From positions 64,001-128,000 of IMG/VR virus record IMGVR_UViG_3300036939_000023: a stretch of 64,000 nt of DNA, one strand, 5' to 3'. Source of the DNA: a virus. Under the pieces are notes generated by a model. It did no database searches. It was not told where the DNA came from and was given only the letters and a program-made list of their open reading frames with translations. Made by a program: the position numbers and the translations under genes. Each line of letters starts with the position of its first letter. Position 1 is the stretch's first letter. Shown piece after piece: positions 47,218-55,729 of this stretch.

Positions 47218-47397
47218 TTATTTATATTTTAATAAACGATGTAACCATAAAGGTTTAGTCCACTTACATATTTGAAAATCAATCCCTAATATTTGTTCTA
47301 GTTTGTATGTGATTAGTTGATAATTTTTGACTGTATTATTTTTCCATAACCAACAATCTAATTTACTAATCCAGTTATATCTTTTATTCTGTTTCAT
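47218..47397 (-). CDS. small basic protein, 59 aa
   Basis: MKQNKRYNWISKLDCWLWKN then GIDFQICKWTKPLWLHRLLK: tryptophan- and lysine-rich with two Cys. Downstream is a hairpin (CTAGCTA / TAGCTAG, 47,193-47,216). Unknown. Confidence 0.6.
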   Translation of the reverse strand: MKQNKRYNWISKLDCWLWKNNTVKNYQLITYKLEQILGIDFQICKWTKPLWLHRLLKYK

Positions 47398-47403
47398 ATC
47401 TGA

Positions 47404-47595
47404 TCACCTAAATAAAATCTCAGTTACTTCTCCAGACTTATGTAATACTAAAATTTTACTTCCATCCTTTCTTTTACTGTAGATATCTGCTTCAGTAGCA
47501 ATAGCTTTTCTTATTGCTTCTTCAATACTAATGTTTTGTGCAATAGCTAATCCTTCAAGTACAGATAATGCATCATCAGATAATTTGATTTTCAT
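47404..47595 (-). CDS. ribbon-helix-helix-like protein, 63 aa
   Basis: Start ATG 47595 (MKIKLSDDALSVLEGLAIAQ), then NISIEEAIRKAIATEADIYS. A strand, helix, turn and helix in the RHH/CopG pattern, then a beta end. Could be a small transcriptional repressor or an antitoxin-like protein. Confidence 0.65.
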   Translation of the reverse strand: MKIKLSDDALSVLEGLAIAQNISIEEAIRKAIATEADIYSKRKDGSKILVLHKSGEVTEILFR

Positions 47596-47613
47596 AGTTA
47601 ATCTCAAAAAAAA

Positions 47614-47949
47614 TTACACATCAAACATTGATAAGTCTAAACCAGCTTCTACTAACATTTCTAATTCTTCTTTAGTTACTGGTCTTGGTTCAGTATTTCG
47701 TGAATAATTAATTTCACCATTAGCATCTCTAGTTCTGTTAACAATACGAGAAAAGTAATCGTCAGTAGTTTCTATATCAATAGTTACTCTGTTAGCATTA
47801 ATTAGAGATTCGTATAATTTATGTAATTTAATACCTCTTTCTTTAGTATTAGTATTTAGATGATGCAAATTTATTGTTAATCCTTCTCTTACACTTAAGT
47901 AATTAACAAAGTTTTTCATTGTTCTTTCAGCTCTTTCTAAGTTATCCAT
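47614..47949 (-). CDS. hypothetical protein, 111 aa
   Basis: MDNLERAERTMKNFVNYLSV, basic centre (KLYESLINANRVTIDIETTD) and acidic end (VTKEELEMLVEAGLDLSMFD). Unknown. Confidence 0.6.
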   Translation of the reverse strand: MDNLERAERTMKNFVNYLSVREGLTINLHHLNTNTKERGIKLHKLYESLINANRVTIDIETTDDYFSRIVNRTRDANGEINYSRNTEPRPVTKEELEMLVEAGLDLSMFDV

Positions 47950-47986
47950 AAAACTACTCTGAGTGAAAATTAGAACTACCTACCAC

Positions 47987-48022
47987 AAAATACTACAAAC
48001 TGTAATATAACTACAGCTTATA
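47987..48022 (-). repeat. hairpin repeat, copy 1
   Basis: Minus-strand ATATTACA GTT TGTAGTAT then TTTTG: an 8-bp stem with a 3-nt loop. The sequence recurs at 51,512-51,545. It may act as a weak terminator. Confidence 0.5.
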
Positions 48023-48051
48023 GTTAATTGTTATTGTATAAGGTTATCTTA

Positions 48052-48303
48052 CTAATCAATAGGCACATAAAAACTAATTAATGTAGCTCTTTTATTCATT
48101 GTTGGAAAAATCTCATATTTGTTATTAATAGATAAATATGCTTCAAAACCTAATCCATTATTGTTGTTGTAAAAAATTCTTAGCGGATAACCATTTTTAT
48201 CAAATCTTCCATTATTGCTAAATGTGCCTTTAACTTTTTTGTATTCTTTGTAGTGTTTTAATCTACTAAATACTTGAGTAGCTATCTTCTTATTGATATT
48301 CAT
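48052..48303 (-). CDS. small protein, 83 aa, unknown
   Basis: MNINKKIATQVFSRLKHYKE, a Gly/Asn-rich centre GTFSNNGRFDKNGYPLRIFY and a beta end. Basic. Unknown. Confidence 0.6.
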   Translation of the reverse strand: MNINKKIATQVFSRLKHYKEYKKVKGTFSNNGRFDKNGYPLRIFYNNNNGLGFEAYLSINNKYEIFPTMNKRATLISFYVPID

Positions 48304-48348
48304 GGCTATAATGCTCTACAAGACTAAATGACCTATCTATCATGAAGC

Positions 48349-48381
48349 AAAAGAAAACCCTCCAGAACAGCTTCCAGAGGG
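48349..48381 (-). terminator. intrinsic terminator
   Basis: Minus-strand CCCTCTGGAA / TTCTGGAGGG (two G-U) with a 4-nt loop, then TTTTCTTTT. Directly upstream on the RNA is the box AATCTAACCTCTAC. Confidence 0.75.
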
Positions 48382-48408
48382 CGTAGAGGTTAGATTTGAT
48401 TATCTTAA

Positions 48409-48617
48409 CTATTCTCCAAACTTATTAGTACCGTCTATTAGGTGGCAAGTAGCATAATTGTAAATACTATTGAACACCCTTTCAGCTTTATCTTTAACTT
48501 CAATAATTTCTCCTGTCCTTAGAGTAATAACTAAGCATTTAGTTTTCTCACCTACTAAAGTGAACTTAATAATAGATGAATAAAAAACAAAAGAACTATC
48601 ATCTATTTGAATAACAT
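48409..48617 (-). pseudogene. frameshifted small gene, about 68 aa if restored
   Basis: AGGAGATTGAAGGCATG opens M-L-F-K then hits TAG. The minus-one frame reads IDDSSFVFYSSIIKFTLVGE, KTKCLVITLRTGEIIEVKDK and so on to TAG at 48409. One extra A in the AAA run would rejoin them. The restored protein (I-D-x-S-S-F ... then strand, T-G-E) resembles small KTSC-like proteins. Assembly error, recoding or decay. Confidence 0.45.
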
Positions 48618-48650
48618 GCCTTCAATCTCCTAAATTGTTTACTGTAGTTT

Positions 48651-49184
48651 TTAAAGGTTAGCTGTACTACCAAACCATCGGTAACTTTTCTGCCAATAAC
48701 TCTTTCTACTTAAATATTCCTTATAAGCTATCTCTGCATCACTAAAACTATTTGCAACATAAAAAGTACCATTACTACTACCATATTTTTCTTTTAAATC
48801 TTCATTACCTTTAGTAAATGCTAAATGTGGTAATGTTAATTCTTCATACTTAAACTTTAATTCATAAAACAAGTACTTACAAATAACTAATAACTGTCTA
48901 CTATTACTGTAGTTATTAGGCTGTTCATACTTAATATCATAAATATCAAGTAAAGCTTCAAGATGTAATAATCCCCACTTAAAATTACTTTTACTTAAGT
49001 TAATCCATAAACTACTTTGATGTTTAGGATTGAATTGCTGTATTGGACTATAATGATTCTGTTCTAGTAGACTTACAGCTAACATCTGACTAGTTTCAAT
49101 TATCATCTTTCCTTGTAATTTAGGATAATTTAAATTCTTAGCACTACTTACAGGATTTTTATCAGTAAAGAATGTATTAACCAT
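48651..49184 (-). CDS. phage protein of the 'D-x-D-P ... K-M-x-x-E-x-x-Q-M-L' family
   Basis: 177 aa. MVNTFFTDKNPVSSAKNLNY then QGKMIIETSQMLAVSLLEQN and HQSSLWINLSKSNFKWGLLH, then HLAFTKGNEDLKEKYG. The layout matches a widespread phage family (usual start NTF-x-L-D-x-D-P-x-x-A-A-x-x-L-x-D-x-H-V-x-K-M-x-L-E-x-x-Q-M-L-S) that is sometimes likened to pyrimidine-dimer glycosylases. I know of no proven activity. The usual C-D-K-H near residue 22 is N-Y-P-K-L-Q here, so a key histidine is missing. Confidence 0.65.
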   Translation of the reverse strand: MVNTFFTDKNPVSSAKNLNYPKLQGKMIIETSQMLAVSLLEQNHYSPIQQFNPKHQSSLWINLSKSNFKWGLLHLEALLDIYDIKYEQPNNYSNSRQLLVICKYLFYELKFKYEELTLPHLAFTKGNEDLKEKYGSSNGTFYVANSFSDAEIAYKEYLSRKSYWQKSYRWFGSTANL

Positions 49185-49534
49185 TACTTTTCTATCTTTC
49201 TTATCTCTGTAATAGTAACTAATGAATTAAAGTACCTAAAATACTTGTTAAATTGATACTTTTTAACTAAATTTTCACTATCATCTAACCAAATATCTGT
49301 TAAAAACTCATAAAAACTGTCATCAAAGCTATAAATTAGCTCATAATCACTAAAAATTGTACTTTTGTGTTGATTTAAATAACTACCTTTACTATCAGAT
49401 GATAAAAATTTAGTAAAATTAGTCTTTGTAATGTTGTTGTAACAGTATAAGTTAGTTTTTAATACTAAATATAACTGTTTTTTGTTGTGAATAGCTAAAT
49501 TTACAAACTCAGAATCTAACAAATATAGAATCAT
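49184..49534 (-). CDS. hypothetical protein, 116 aa
   Basis: MILYLLDSEFVNLAIHNKKQ, beta-rich (YLVLKTNLYCYNNITKTNFT), Tyr/Ser-rich. One base shared with the next gene. Unknown. Confidence 0.6.
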   Translation of the reverse strand: MILYLLDSEFVNLAIHNKKQLYLVLKTNLYCYNNITKTNFTKFLSSDSKGSYLNQHKSTIFSDYELIYSFDDSFYEFLTDIWLDDSENLVKKYQFNKYFRYFNSLVTITEIRKIEK

Positions 49535-49614
49535 AATACCTACTACTAGATTTGCACTAGTATCTCCTAAAATATGAAATTAGTTGCATTACTTATGCTA
49601 AGTAGGCTAGTTAA

Positions 49615-50253
49615 TTAAAGGTAATTATAACCCTTAATCTCTTGTAGCTCATTTATATTTACTTTTATTCTGTTATCTCTTTTATCTCTTACCTCAACTA
49701 CTACAGGAGTTATTATCTCAACCGTAGTCACTTGCATCTTTAATCCTCTTCTAACTAAAAAATAAGGCGCATTAATTTTTATCTCACTAACTGCTGTCTG
49801 ATATTCAAACTGCTGTACATTGTTTCTTAATTCCTTCTCTTGTTTATCTCTAAGTACTATTGGATAAGTCTTGTAAATGTAAGGCTTCATACGTTTATTA
49901 GGTCTTACATCAAACTTTTGTCCTATCACTTCTTTAACTTCTGGTATTTGTTTAATTACCCTTAAGAAGTCGTTAAAATCATTAACATCACATTGCTTTA
50001 TTTTCAGAAATATGTAATCAGAGTAAGGAAGTTGTAGTAACTGTTTATCTTCATTAAAGTTTCTTGGTAATCCTAATCCTTCAATAAAATATCTTAAGCT
50101 GAAATCTGCATTGATTTTATTGTTGCTTAGTAGATAGTTTTTGTTGGGATAATTATCTTTCTCTAAATACATTTTTATTAGATTCAGTATCTTTTCCTCT
50201 TGTTTGTACAGCACAGAAAAACAATACCAACCAGCCTTGATTGTATCAGACAT
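49615..50253 (-). CDS. NusG/RfaH-like transcription elongation factor (divergent)
   Basis: 212 aa from ATG 50253 (RBS TTGGAGTTAATT). GWYCFSVLYKQEEKILNLIK near residue 7 and YSDYIFLKIKQCDVNDFNDF then LRVIKQIPEVKEVIG resemble an NGN domain (W-Y-V ... G-Y-V-F-V-K ... G-V-x-x-F-V-G). The C-terminal RRGLKMQVTTVEIITPVVVE resembles a KOW motif with its hydrophobic strands. Phage NusG homologues act on RNA polymerase to suppress pausing or termination, plausible here given the many terminators. The match is by eye and needs a profile search. Confidence 0.5.
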   Translation of the reverse strand: MSDTIKAGWYCFSVLYKQEEKILNLIKMYLEKDNYPNKNYLLSNNKINADFSLRYFIEGLGLPRNFNEDKQLLQLPYSDYIFLKIKQCDVNDFNDFLRVIKQIPEVKEVIGQKFDVRPNKRMKPYIYKTYPIVLRDKQEKELRNNVQQFEYQTAVSEIKINAPYFLVRRGLKMQVTTVEIITPVVVEVRDKRDNRIKVNINELQEIKGYNYL

Positions 50254-50255
50254 AA

Positions 50256-51041
50256 TTAACTCCAAAGATCAATGTATTCAATATGAGCGTATTGAAAATT
50301 AACAAAATCTACTTTTCTGGCACAACCTAGTACTGAATTATAAGCTTCTAGTAAATTACAGTACTTATCTTCCTCAGTTGTTAGTAAATATTTATCTCCT
50401 TTAATATCTAAAATTACATTAATAGTTAAGTAATTGTTACTACATAAGTTAACTATTTGTTTAGGTTGATAGTAACAATTATGTAATTTGATAATCTTTA
50501 AGGACTTAACACTATCAATGTTAGATAGATAAGATTTATTAGTTATTGCAGTTAGTAAGATATCTCCTAACTGTAAATTAACTATCTCAGTGTTCTCTAA
50601 CTCATCTTCAATTGTTAATACATTAGTTGAATTAGTTGTTAACTGTTTAGTAATAACTAACTTACCTTTATTACTTAAGACACTTAAATCAACTACAAAT
50701 TTATCGGTAAATAAAATATCGGCAAACACATTACTTTTGTCTTTGTTATTATCTCTAGTTAACTTCCAAAAATAATGACTATAATTTCTTTTAAAACAAT
50801 CTAAGTCAAATGCAATATTTACAGTAATTGGATCAGTGAAATCCGCAAATTCAACTACCCATGATTTTTCTGATAACTGATCTACTACATTTCCGTTAGC
50901 TTCAAATTTAGCTAACTTATCAGCTACTAATTCTAATGCTTGTTGAAGGTATAATCTTTGCTCTTGTTTAACTGGCTGTGGATGGCAACTAGGATTATAG
51001 TAACTGGCAGTATGAATGTAATAGAGAGGATAATTGTACAT
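50256..51041 (-). CDS. hypothetical protein, 261 aa
   Basis: MYNYPLYYIHTASYYNPSCH then a helical QRLYLQQALELVADKLAKFE and long beta-rich remainder (DILFTDKFVVDLSVLSNKGK; LTINVILDIKGDKYLLTTEE). Ends three bases before the NusG-like start. No family recognised. Confidence 0.6.
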   Translation of the reverse strand: MYNYPLYYIHTASYYNPSCHPQPVKQEQRLYLQQALELVADKLAKFEANGNVVDQLSEKSWVVEFADFTDPITVNIAFDLDCFKRNYSHYFWKLTRDNNKDKSNVFADILFTDKFVVDLSVLSNKGKLVITKQLTTNSTNVLTIEDELENTEIVNLQLGDILLTAITNKSYLSNIDSVKSLKIIKLHNCYYQPKQIVNLCSNNYLTINVILDIKGDKYLLTTEEDKYCNLLEAYNSVLGCARKVDFVNFQYAHIEYIDLWS

Positions 51042-51071
51042 CTGAGTGACACCTAGAATGAGCTACAACAA

Positions 51072-51147
51072 ACAAAAACTACTTCAATGGTAAATAGGCC
51101 ATTAAAGCAAAAACTACCCTGAGAGGTCAAGGTAGCTTTAAGTAGTA
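51072..51147 (-). terminator. tandem nested terminators
   Basis: Inner stem CTACCTTGA / TCAGGGTAG then TTTTTG; outer stem ACTACTT / AAGTAGT then TTTTTGTTTG. Two chances to terminate. Confidence 0.7.
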
Positions 51148-51163
51148 TTTAGCTGTTAGGAAT

Positions 51164-51400
51164 TTATAGGCTGTTTAAGTCCGGACAGTAATAGTTGAGC
51201 ATGGAATCATACCATTCATTTATTAGATAAATAGAATCGTTAGGGATATCTATTCTAACTTTATTGTCCTCAAACACTATTTGTTCTATTACAGATTGTT
51301 TAATTATCTGTAAGCTAACTACTTGCTTAGTATCTGCATCTATACAAAGTAGTTTAATAGACTCAGAATCGATGAACATCTTGCTTGTTAATTGCTTCAT
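51164..51400 (-). CDS. small protein, 78 aa, unknown
   Basis: MKQLTSKMFIDSESIKLLCI then VVSLQIIKQSVIEQIVFEDN and a Tyr/Cys end. The ACTCAGGAGATTAG leader resembles those of neighbouring genes. Followed by the tandem terminators. Unknown. Confidence 0.65.
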   Translation of the reverse strand: MKQLTSKMFIDSESIKLLCIDADTKQVVSLQIIKQSVIEQIVFEDNKVRIDIPNDSIYLINEWYDSMLNYYCPDLNSL

Positions 51401-51511
51401 TTTCTAATCTCCTGAGTATTAGTTAAGCTATAAGGTTAAGTTGCTTAACTTGTTCTTTAACCTCAAAAAAATTACAGCACCTATTAAAAAACAAGCATTA
51501 GTTATACTACA

Positions 51512-51545
51512 ACATACTACAAACTGTAGTATAAGTACTGCTTAT
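51512..51545 (-). repeat. hairpin repeat, copy 2
   Basis: Minus-strand ATACTACA GTT TGTAGTAT, a perfect 8-bp stem with a 3-nt loop. Copy 1 at 47,987. This non-coding gap (51,401-51,713) holds no convincing ORF. Confidence 0.5.
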
Positions 51546-51629
51546 CTATAATATAAGTTTTAGTTATTAGCTTCTATATTGTCATGTAAGCTCTGAAGTT
51601 AGGTAAATGATGGATTGTACTTATACATA

Positions 51630-51663
51630 AGAAAAGACCCCTACAACTGAATGCAGAGGTCTT
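51630..51663 (-). terminator. intrinsic terminator
   Basis: Minus-strand AAGACCTCTGC / GTAGGGGTCTT (G-U pairs) with a 7-nt loop, then TTCTTATG. Preceded by the box AATCTAACCTCTAC. Confidence 0.7.
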
Positions 51664-51713
51664 AATAAACGAGTAGAGGTTAGATTCTGTTTTATTTACC
51701 AGTAACTAATCGT

Positions 51714-53777
51714 TTAATTAGTTTTAGAAATTGACGGCGATTCATGTTTGCTTCTTTTAACTACTATTGGATTATTCTTGAGTAGTGGTATCTCTAGTTC
51801 TAGTGTAGTGAAGATTCTAGTCCAGTCCAGTTGCCTTGGTTCTATTCTGCATCCACTAGTTAATATAATACCTAACTCATGTAAAGCTAATACAATCTCA
51901 TGAGGTAAGCCTAGATCATAAGCAGCTATTTGTTGCTCGTATTTTACTTTCTCATCAATTAAACCTCTGAGTTCTTTAGCTATATCTTCTTCCTTAACCA
52001 CAGTTACAGCCAAACCATTATCATCTGTAATTACTCTTTCATTAAGTAAATGAAACTGTTGTGTTTTATTGTCTTCTCTTTGTTTTCTCAGTTCTTTAAT
52101 TTTGCTTGATAGCTTCTCAATATGACGTTTGAAGCTTAACATTTTACGCTCTAAGTCATCAGTCATGAAGCCACTATTTAATTTAGTAACTCTAGGACTG
52201 TAAAAAGTTAATATATCTACATTTGATCTTGCAGATTTTATCCATATCTGTCCTACTTCAGTAGCTATTGAAGTTTGCCTCTCAACATAAACAATATTAG
52301 CTAGCACGTCTTTAAAGCTAGAATGTGGCTTAGCTTTATTGTTGCTCTCTAAATAAAATAGCCTCAGTTCGTAGTTATTGGTTTCAGCTAGCTTTATGTA
52401 GTTTGCCCCCTTACCTCCTTTATTTGTATTTTTAACACTTTTAGGTCTACCACTAGAGCCAAGCATATTAGAGTGCTTGACTTCCACTCTCTCAATAACC
52501 TTAATCTTGTTAGCTTCCATATACTGGGAAGGTTTTTTACCGCTAGAATCGTTGGCTACCTTAAAAGTGGTATCATTGGTCATTCTTATTTTGTTATTTA
52601 ATCTTCTGCTATCAATCTCCTCAACCAATACATAGCTACCGAAGTTATCAGCATTAAGTCTTAGTCCACCTGCAACTATTCTCATCCAGTCATTAGAGAT
52701 GTTAAAACTGGTACGTTTGAGAATATGTGAAATAACTACTAATTTCCAGTAACCACAAAAAGCAGCGTATCTGGTATAGCCACTCATATCTACTTCAATG
52801 TCTAGTAATTTAAATAACTCTCCTAACTTAATCTGAACATAAACATCAGTTACGGGAATTACTCTCTCATCAACTCTAGTTAATACAACGGCTTTTTTGT
52901 TATGGCTTCTACCTTTTATATCAACGTGTGGATCGTCAAATAGTTTAATTTTTCTTTCAAACTTACCAGTAACCTTATCAGACTTACTAAAAGCTTCTCT
53001 AACTGACTCAATAACCTGTCTGCTGTAATTACGTCTTAAGCCTGTCAGGAAGTCTTCTAGATGTCTCTCAGGAAACTCTAAATAAATGACCCTAACCCAA
53101 TCTTTAAATGTTTTGATACTCTTACTGGAATAATTGCCAGTATTTTGTTGTTTAAAGTTAGCAATACCTAGAATCAATTGGTTGGCTTTATTAGTTTCTC
53201 TCGGTAGTTGTATTGACTTATAAGCTACCTTACCTGTCTCTAACTGCTTGTCAGTAAGTACTTGTTGTTCTTTAAGTGAGAAGAAGTAGTTAGCTAAGTT
53301 AACCCAATCAAAAGTAAACAATTCTCGGACATCCTCCATTACTTGATTAACTGATTTAAAAGCAACTTCATAATTAGATGTCTTTGTGATAATAAAAACA
53401 TCCTGCAACAATTCAGAATATAGTAGTGCTTTATTGTTAGCTGGAAACTTTATATCCGTTACTTGGTAAGTTCTGTAAAACCAAAGTTTATTGGACAGAA
53501 TGAAATCAATAAATGAATCAGCCGTGTAGTTAGGCTCTAAAAGGATTGTAGGTGCCTTAGATACCTCAGTGATACATTCATCTTTAACAACAGCTTCATC
53601 GGTTACAGAAGCTTCTAGAGCAGACTTAATGTTATTTAGTAGTTGCTGCCATGTTTCAGTTTTACTCCAATTACCGGAGATAGTAGCCGCCTGGGGTAGT
53701 ACCTTAGCTTCACTAGCAGAAATAGAAGATAAATTGAGTAGTTGACAGATTTCAGCTTTGATTGAGTTAATAGACAT
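51714..53777 (-). CDS. large unknown protein, 687 aa, with SAP-like start and coiled coil
   Basis: Start ATG 53777 (MSINSIKAEICQLLNLSSIS); the earlier frame opens with TTG inside the leader. The first 50 residues, SIKAEICQLLNLS ... GNWSKTETWQQLLNNIKSAL, recall SAP-type or cyanobacterial plasmid DNA-binding N-termini. The middle is basic with FLTGLRRNYSRQVIESVREA and SFNISNDWMRIVAGGLRLNA. A long coiled coil lies near 545-590 (KRHIEKLSSKIKELRKQRED). I see no nuclease, ATPase or recombinase motif that is convincing. It is the largest gene of a six-gene, GC-richer block and might be a DNA-binding or structural protein. Confidence 0.7.
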   Translation of the reverse strand: MSINSIKAEICQLLNLSSISASEAKVLPQAATISGNWSKTETWQQLLNNIKSALEASVTDEAVVKDECITEVSKAPTILLEPNYTADSFIDFILSNKLWFYRTYQVTDIKFPANNKALLYSELLQDVFIITKTSNYEVAFKSVNQVMEDVRELFTFDWVNLANYFFSLKEQQVLTDKQLETGKVAYKSIQLPRETNKANQLILGIANFKQQNTGNYSSKSIKTFKDWVRVIYLEFPERHLEDFLTGLRRNYSRQVIESVREAFSKSDKVTGKFERKIKLFDDPHVDIKGRSHNKKAVVLTRVDERVIPVTDVYVQIKLGELFKLLDIEVDMSGYTRYAAFCGYWKLVVISHILKRTSFNISNDWMRIVAGGLRLNADNFGSYVLVEEIDSRRLNNKIRMTNDTTFKVANDSSGKKPSQYMEANKIKVIERVEVKHSNMLGSSGRPKSVKNTNKGGKGANYIKLAETNNYELRLFYLESNNKAKPHSSFKDVLANIVYVERQTSIATEVGQIWIKSARSNVDILTFYSPRVTKLNSGFMTDDLERKMLSFKRHIEKLSSKIKELRKQREDNKTQQFHLLNERVITDDNGLAVTVVKEEDIAKELRGLIDEKVKYEQQIAAYDLGLPHEIVLALHELGIILTSGCRIEPRQLDWTRIFTTLELEIPLLKNNPIVVKRSKHESPSISKTN

Positions 53778-53858
53778 TGATTTAAACCTGAGTAGTGTTA
53801 GTTGAGTATAATTACTCAATATCCCTTACAGTCACTAACTAAAAGGGATAGTCAATAA

Positions 53859-54335
53859 TTAAATCTCAGTAGTTACTTCTACATTATTAAAGTAATTATC
53901 AACTTGATCAATGATTGAGTCTACTAGTTGCTGATACGTTACATTGCTCTGATAAATACTATTACCCCATTTACTCATGGGTCTTGAGAAACATTTACCT
54001 CCTGGATTAGTAATAATATGGCTGAGGCTAGTTACTTCATGACCTGAAAACTCAGAAGACTTTTCAACTAACAGCTTATTCAACTTCATCTTTAACAAAC
54101 TAAGAATCCTTTGTGCATCAAAGTAATACTTACTATGACAATCGCAGTAAGCTTGATGTAATTTTTCCTCTAACTGATAACTTAGACTCTCCTTAATTTT
54201 TATTTGAGAAACATAATCACACAATTCATTGTAAGGGGACTCGATGATTTCCAATCCTAGACTAATCAAGTATTGCTTATCGATAGGTTTTAATTGAGTT
54301 AAAGCATACTGTCTGGAAATATTAACTGTAATCAT
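53859..54335 (-). CDS. hypothetical protein, 158 aa
   Basis: Helical N-terminus (SRQYALTQLKPIDKQYLISL) with a central Cys/His patch (AYCDCHSKYYFDAQRILSLL) and a GHEVTSLSHIITNPGGKCFS segment that could bind metal. The ATG follows TTTGAGGTTAGATC, the leader typical of this block. Unknown. Confidence 0.6.
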   Translation of the reverse strand: MITVNISRQYALTQLKPIDKQYLISLGLEIIESPYNELCDYVSQIKIKESLSYQLEEKLHQAYCDCHSKYYFDAQRILSLLKMKLNKLLVEKSSEFSGHEVTSLSHIITNPGGKCFSRPMSKWGNSIYQSNVTYQQLVDSIIDQVDNYFNNVEVTTEI

Positions 54336-54416
54336 GATCTAACCTCAAATAGTTGTATTAGAGTAATTAACTCTATCTAGCTAACAGTCTTTAAACTAAT
54401 AGCTAGAGACAATTAA

Positions 54417-55367
54417 TTAAGCTTGCGGCTGTTCTGTTGTCTCTGTTGTTTCTGTTTTTGGTTCAGTAATTACCCAATCTTTCTTTCTGAGATAAGCAAG
54501 TATCTGTGGCTTAGCTTTCAGGTTTTTAGAAGCATGTTCCCAAACAGTTACAGACTTCTCTTTGATTACAGACAGTAGAGAATCATAGTTTAAGTCTTTA
54601 AGTTCCTGTTCAGTAATCCAAGGTTCAGTAGGGATATCGTTGTTAATCTCAGTAGCTACGGCTTCTATTGTTGTAACTTCTGGATCAGTTGGCGGTACAT
54701 AAACAGTTGAGCTAATTTGTTGAAGTTCTCGTTTAACTGCTTTCTCAAGTGCTGGAATATTGACACCTAACATTTTTAATTCAACGTCAACAACCTCTCG
54801 TAATTTGTTCTCGAAATTAGAGATAATTTGATCCCTTACATCAGCTTCAAAGAAACCCCAACTGATATCCTTGATAACTTCAGTAACTAACTTGATCCAC
54901 TGATCTCCTGTGATAATTCTCAACTCTGGTGCTGAAATCAAGTTAACTGTTGATGCTTCACCTTTAGTCAAACTCATTGCTCTCATGCCTAAGCACAAAA
55001 TAAATAGTTGATTGTTGCCAAGCTTAGTTAACTGATTAATGAGTGAACGATAAAGGACTTTACTATCATCCATGAAAAACACTTTCAACAACTTCTCGAA
55101 TTTGGCATCCCCTGTTATAGCAAGCCCGGTTTCATTGCTCAATTGAATGTCAGAGATTTTTTTACCATCCTTTACTACCTGGTAAGTAAAGCCAGTATCC
55201 GTCTCAATGCTGAACGGGTATTTCTCAGCTAGTGCCATATCAGGAGTTGTTTTAATGTTCTTTGCACTCAAGTTGAAGGGGAAGATAGTACGTTTTTCTT
55301 GTAGTGCTAAAACATCCGTTGCGGCTAGTTCATCAATTTGAGGAAGGAGAAATTTGATATTAGACAT
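54417..55367 (-). CDS. hypothetical protein, 316 aa
   Basis: The N-terminal half is mixed, with TDTGFTYQVVKDGKKISDIQ and helices (VLYRSLINQLTKLGNNQLFI). The C-terminal 50 residues, LKDLNYDSLLSVIKEKSVTV then WEHASKNLKAKPQILAYLRK, look like a SAP/Rho-N-type three-helix fold. The leader ACTCATTAAGGATTC is shared with neighbours. Function unknown. Confidence 0.65.
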   Translation of the reverse strand: MSNIKFLLPQIDELAATDVLALQEKRTIFPFNLSAKNIKTTPDMALAEKYPFSIETDTGFTYQVVKDGKKISDIQLSNETGLAITGDAKFEKLLKVFFMDDSKVLYRSLINQLTKLGNNQLFILCLGMRAMSLTKGEASTVNLISAPELRIITGDQWIKLVTEVIKDISWGFFEADVRDQIISNFENKLREVVDVELKMLGVNIPALEKAVKRELQQISSTVYVPPTDPEVTTIEAVATEINNDIPTEPWITEQELKDLNYDSLLSVIKEKSVTVWEHASKNLKAKPQILAYLRKKDWVITEPKTETTETTEQPQA

Positions 55368-55453
55368 TTGACTTGAATCCTTAATGAGTAATGGTTGATT
55401 GTTCGTAACTATTTTAGGTTTTAGCTTTTGCCTAGTTACCCACCTTAGCTAAG

Positions 55454-55729
55454 TTAGATGTCGTAGTCTTCTAGAATCTGTTGATATTCTTCCTTGGAAA
55501 TGACTATCCAGTTAACTTCACCTAATGGCCTAGTTTCACCCGTGATCAAGTTGGTTGCTATTGTTTCTTTGTCCCCCTGACCATACTTATTGTTTAATAA
55601 CCTTTGCTGATTATCCCAAGTCCACTCAGGGGATATGTACCTATAAAAATGAAAACAATCAAAGTAGTGATGGTATTTAACTAAGTTCCCTTTCGGCGCA
55701 TTAATGTGTTTGTGTCCTAGTAGCTTCAT
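55454..55729 (-). CDS. hypothetical protein, 91 aa
   Basis: Start ATG 55729 (MKLLGHKHINAPKGNLVKYH) after ACTCATTAAGGATTGAATCA, the block's shared leader; the upstream frame begins with TTG. Contains KYHHYFDCFHFYRYISPEWT, rich in His and aromatic residues. Unknown. Confidence 0.6.
   Translation of the reverse strand: MKLLGHKHINAPKGNLVKYHHYFDCFHFYRYISPEWTWDNQQRLLNNKYGQGDKETIATNLITGETRPLGEVNWIVISKEEYQQILEDYDI

Noticed and set aside
51714-53777. Protelomerase or tyrosine recombinase for the 687-aa protein
   Set aside because: I could not find an R...H-x-x-R...Y catalytic set in order; the SAP-like start alone does not support it.
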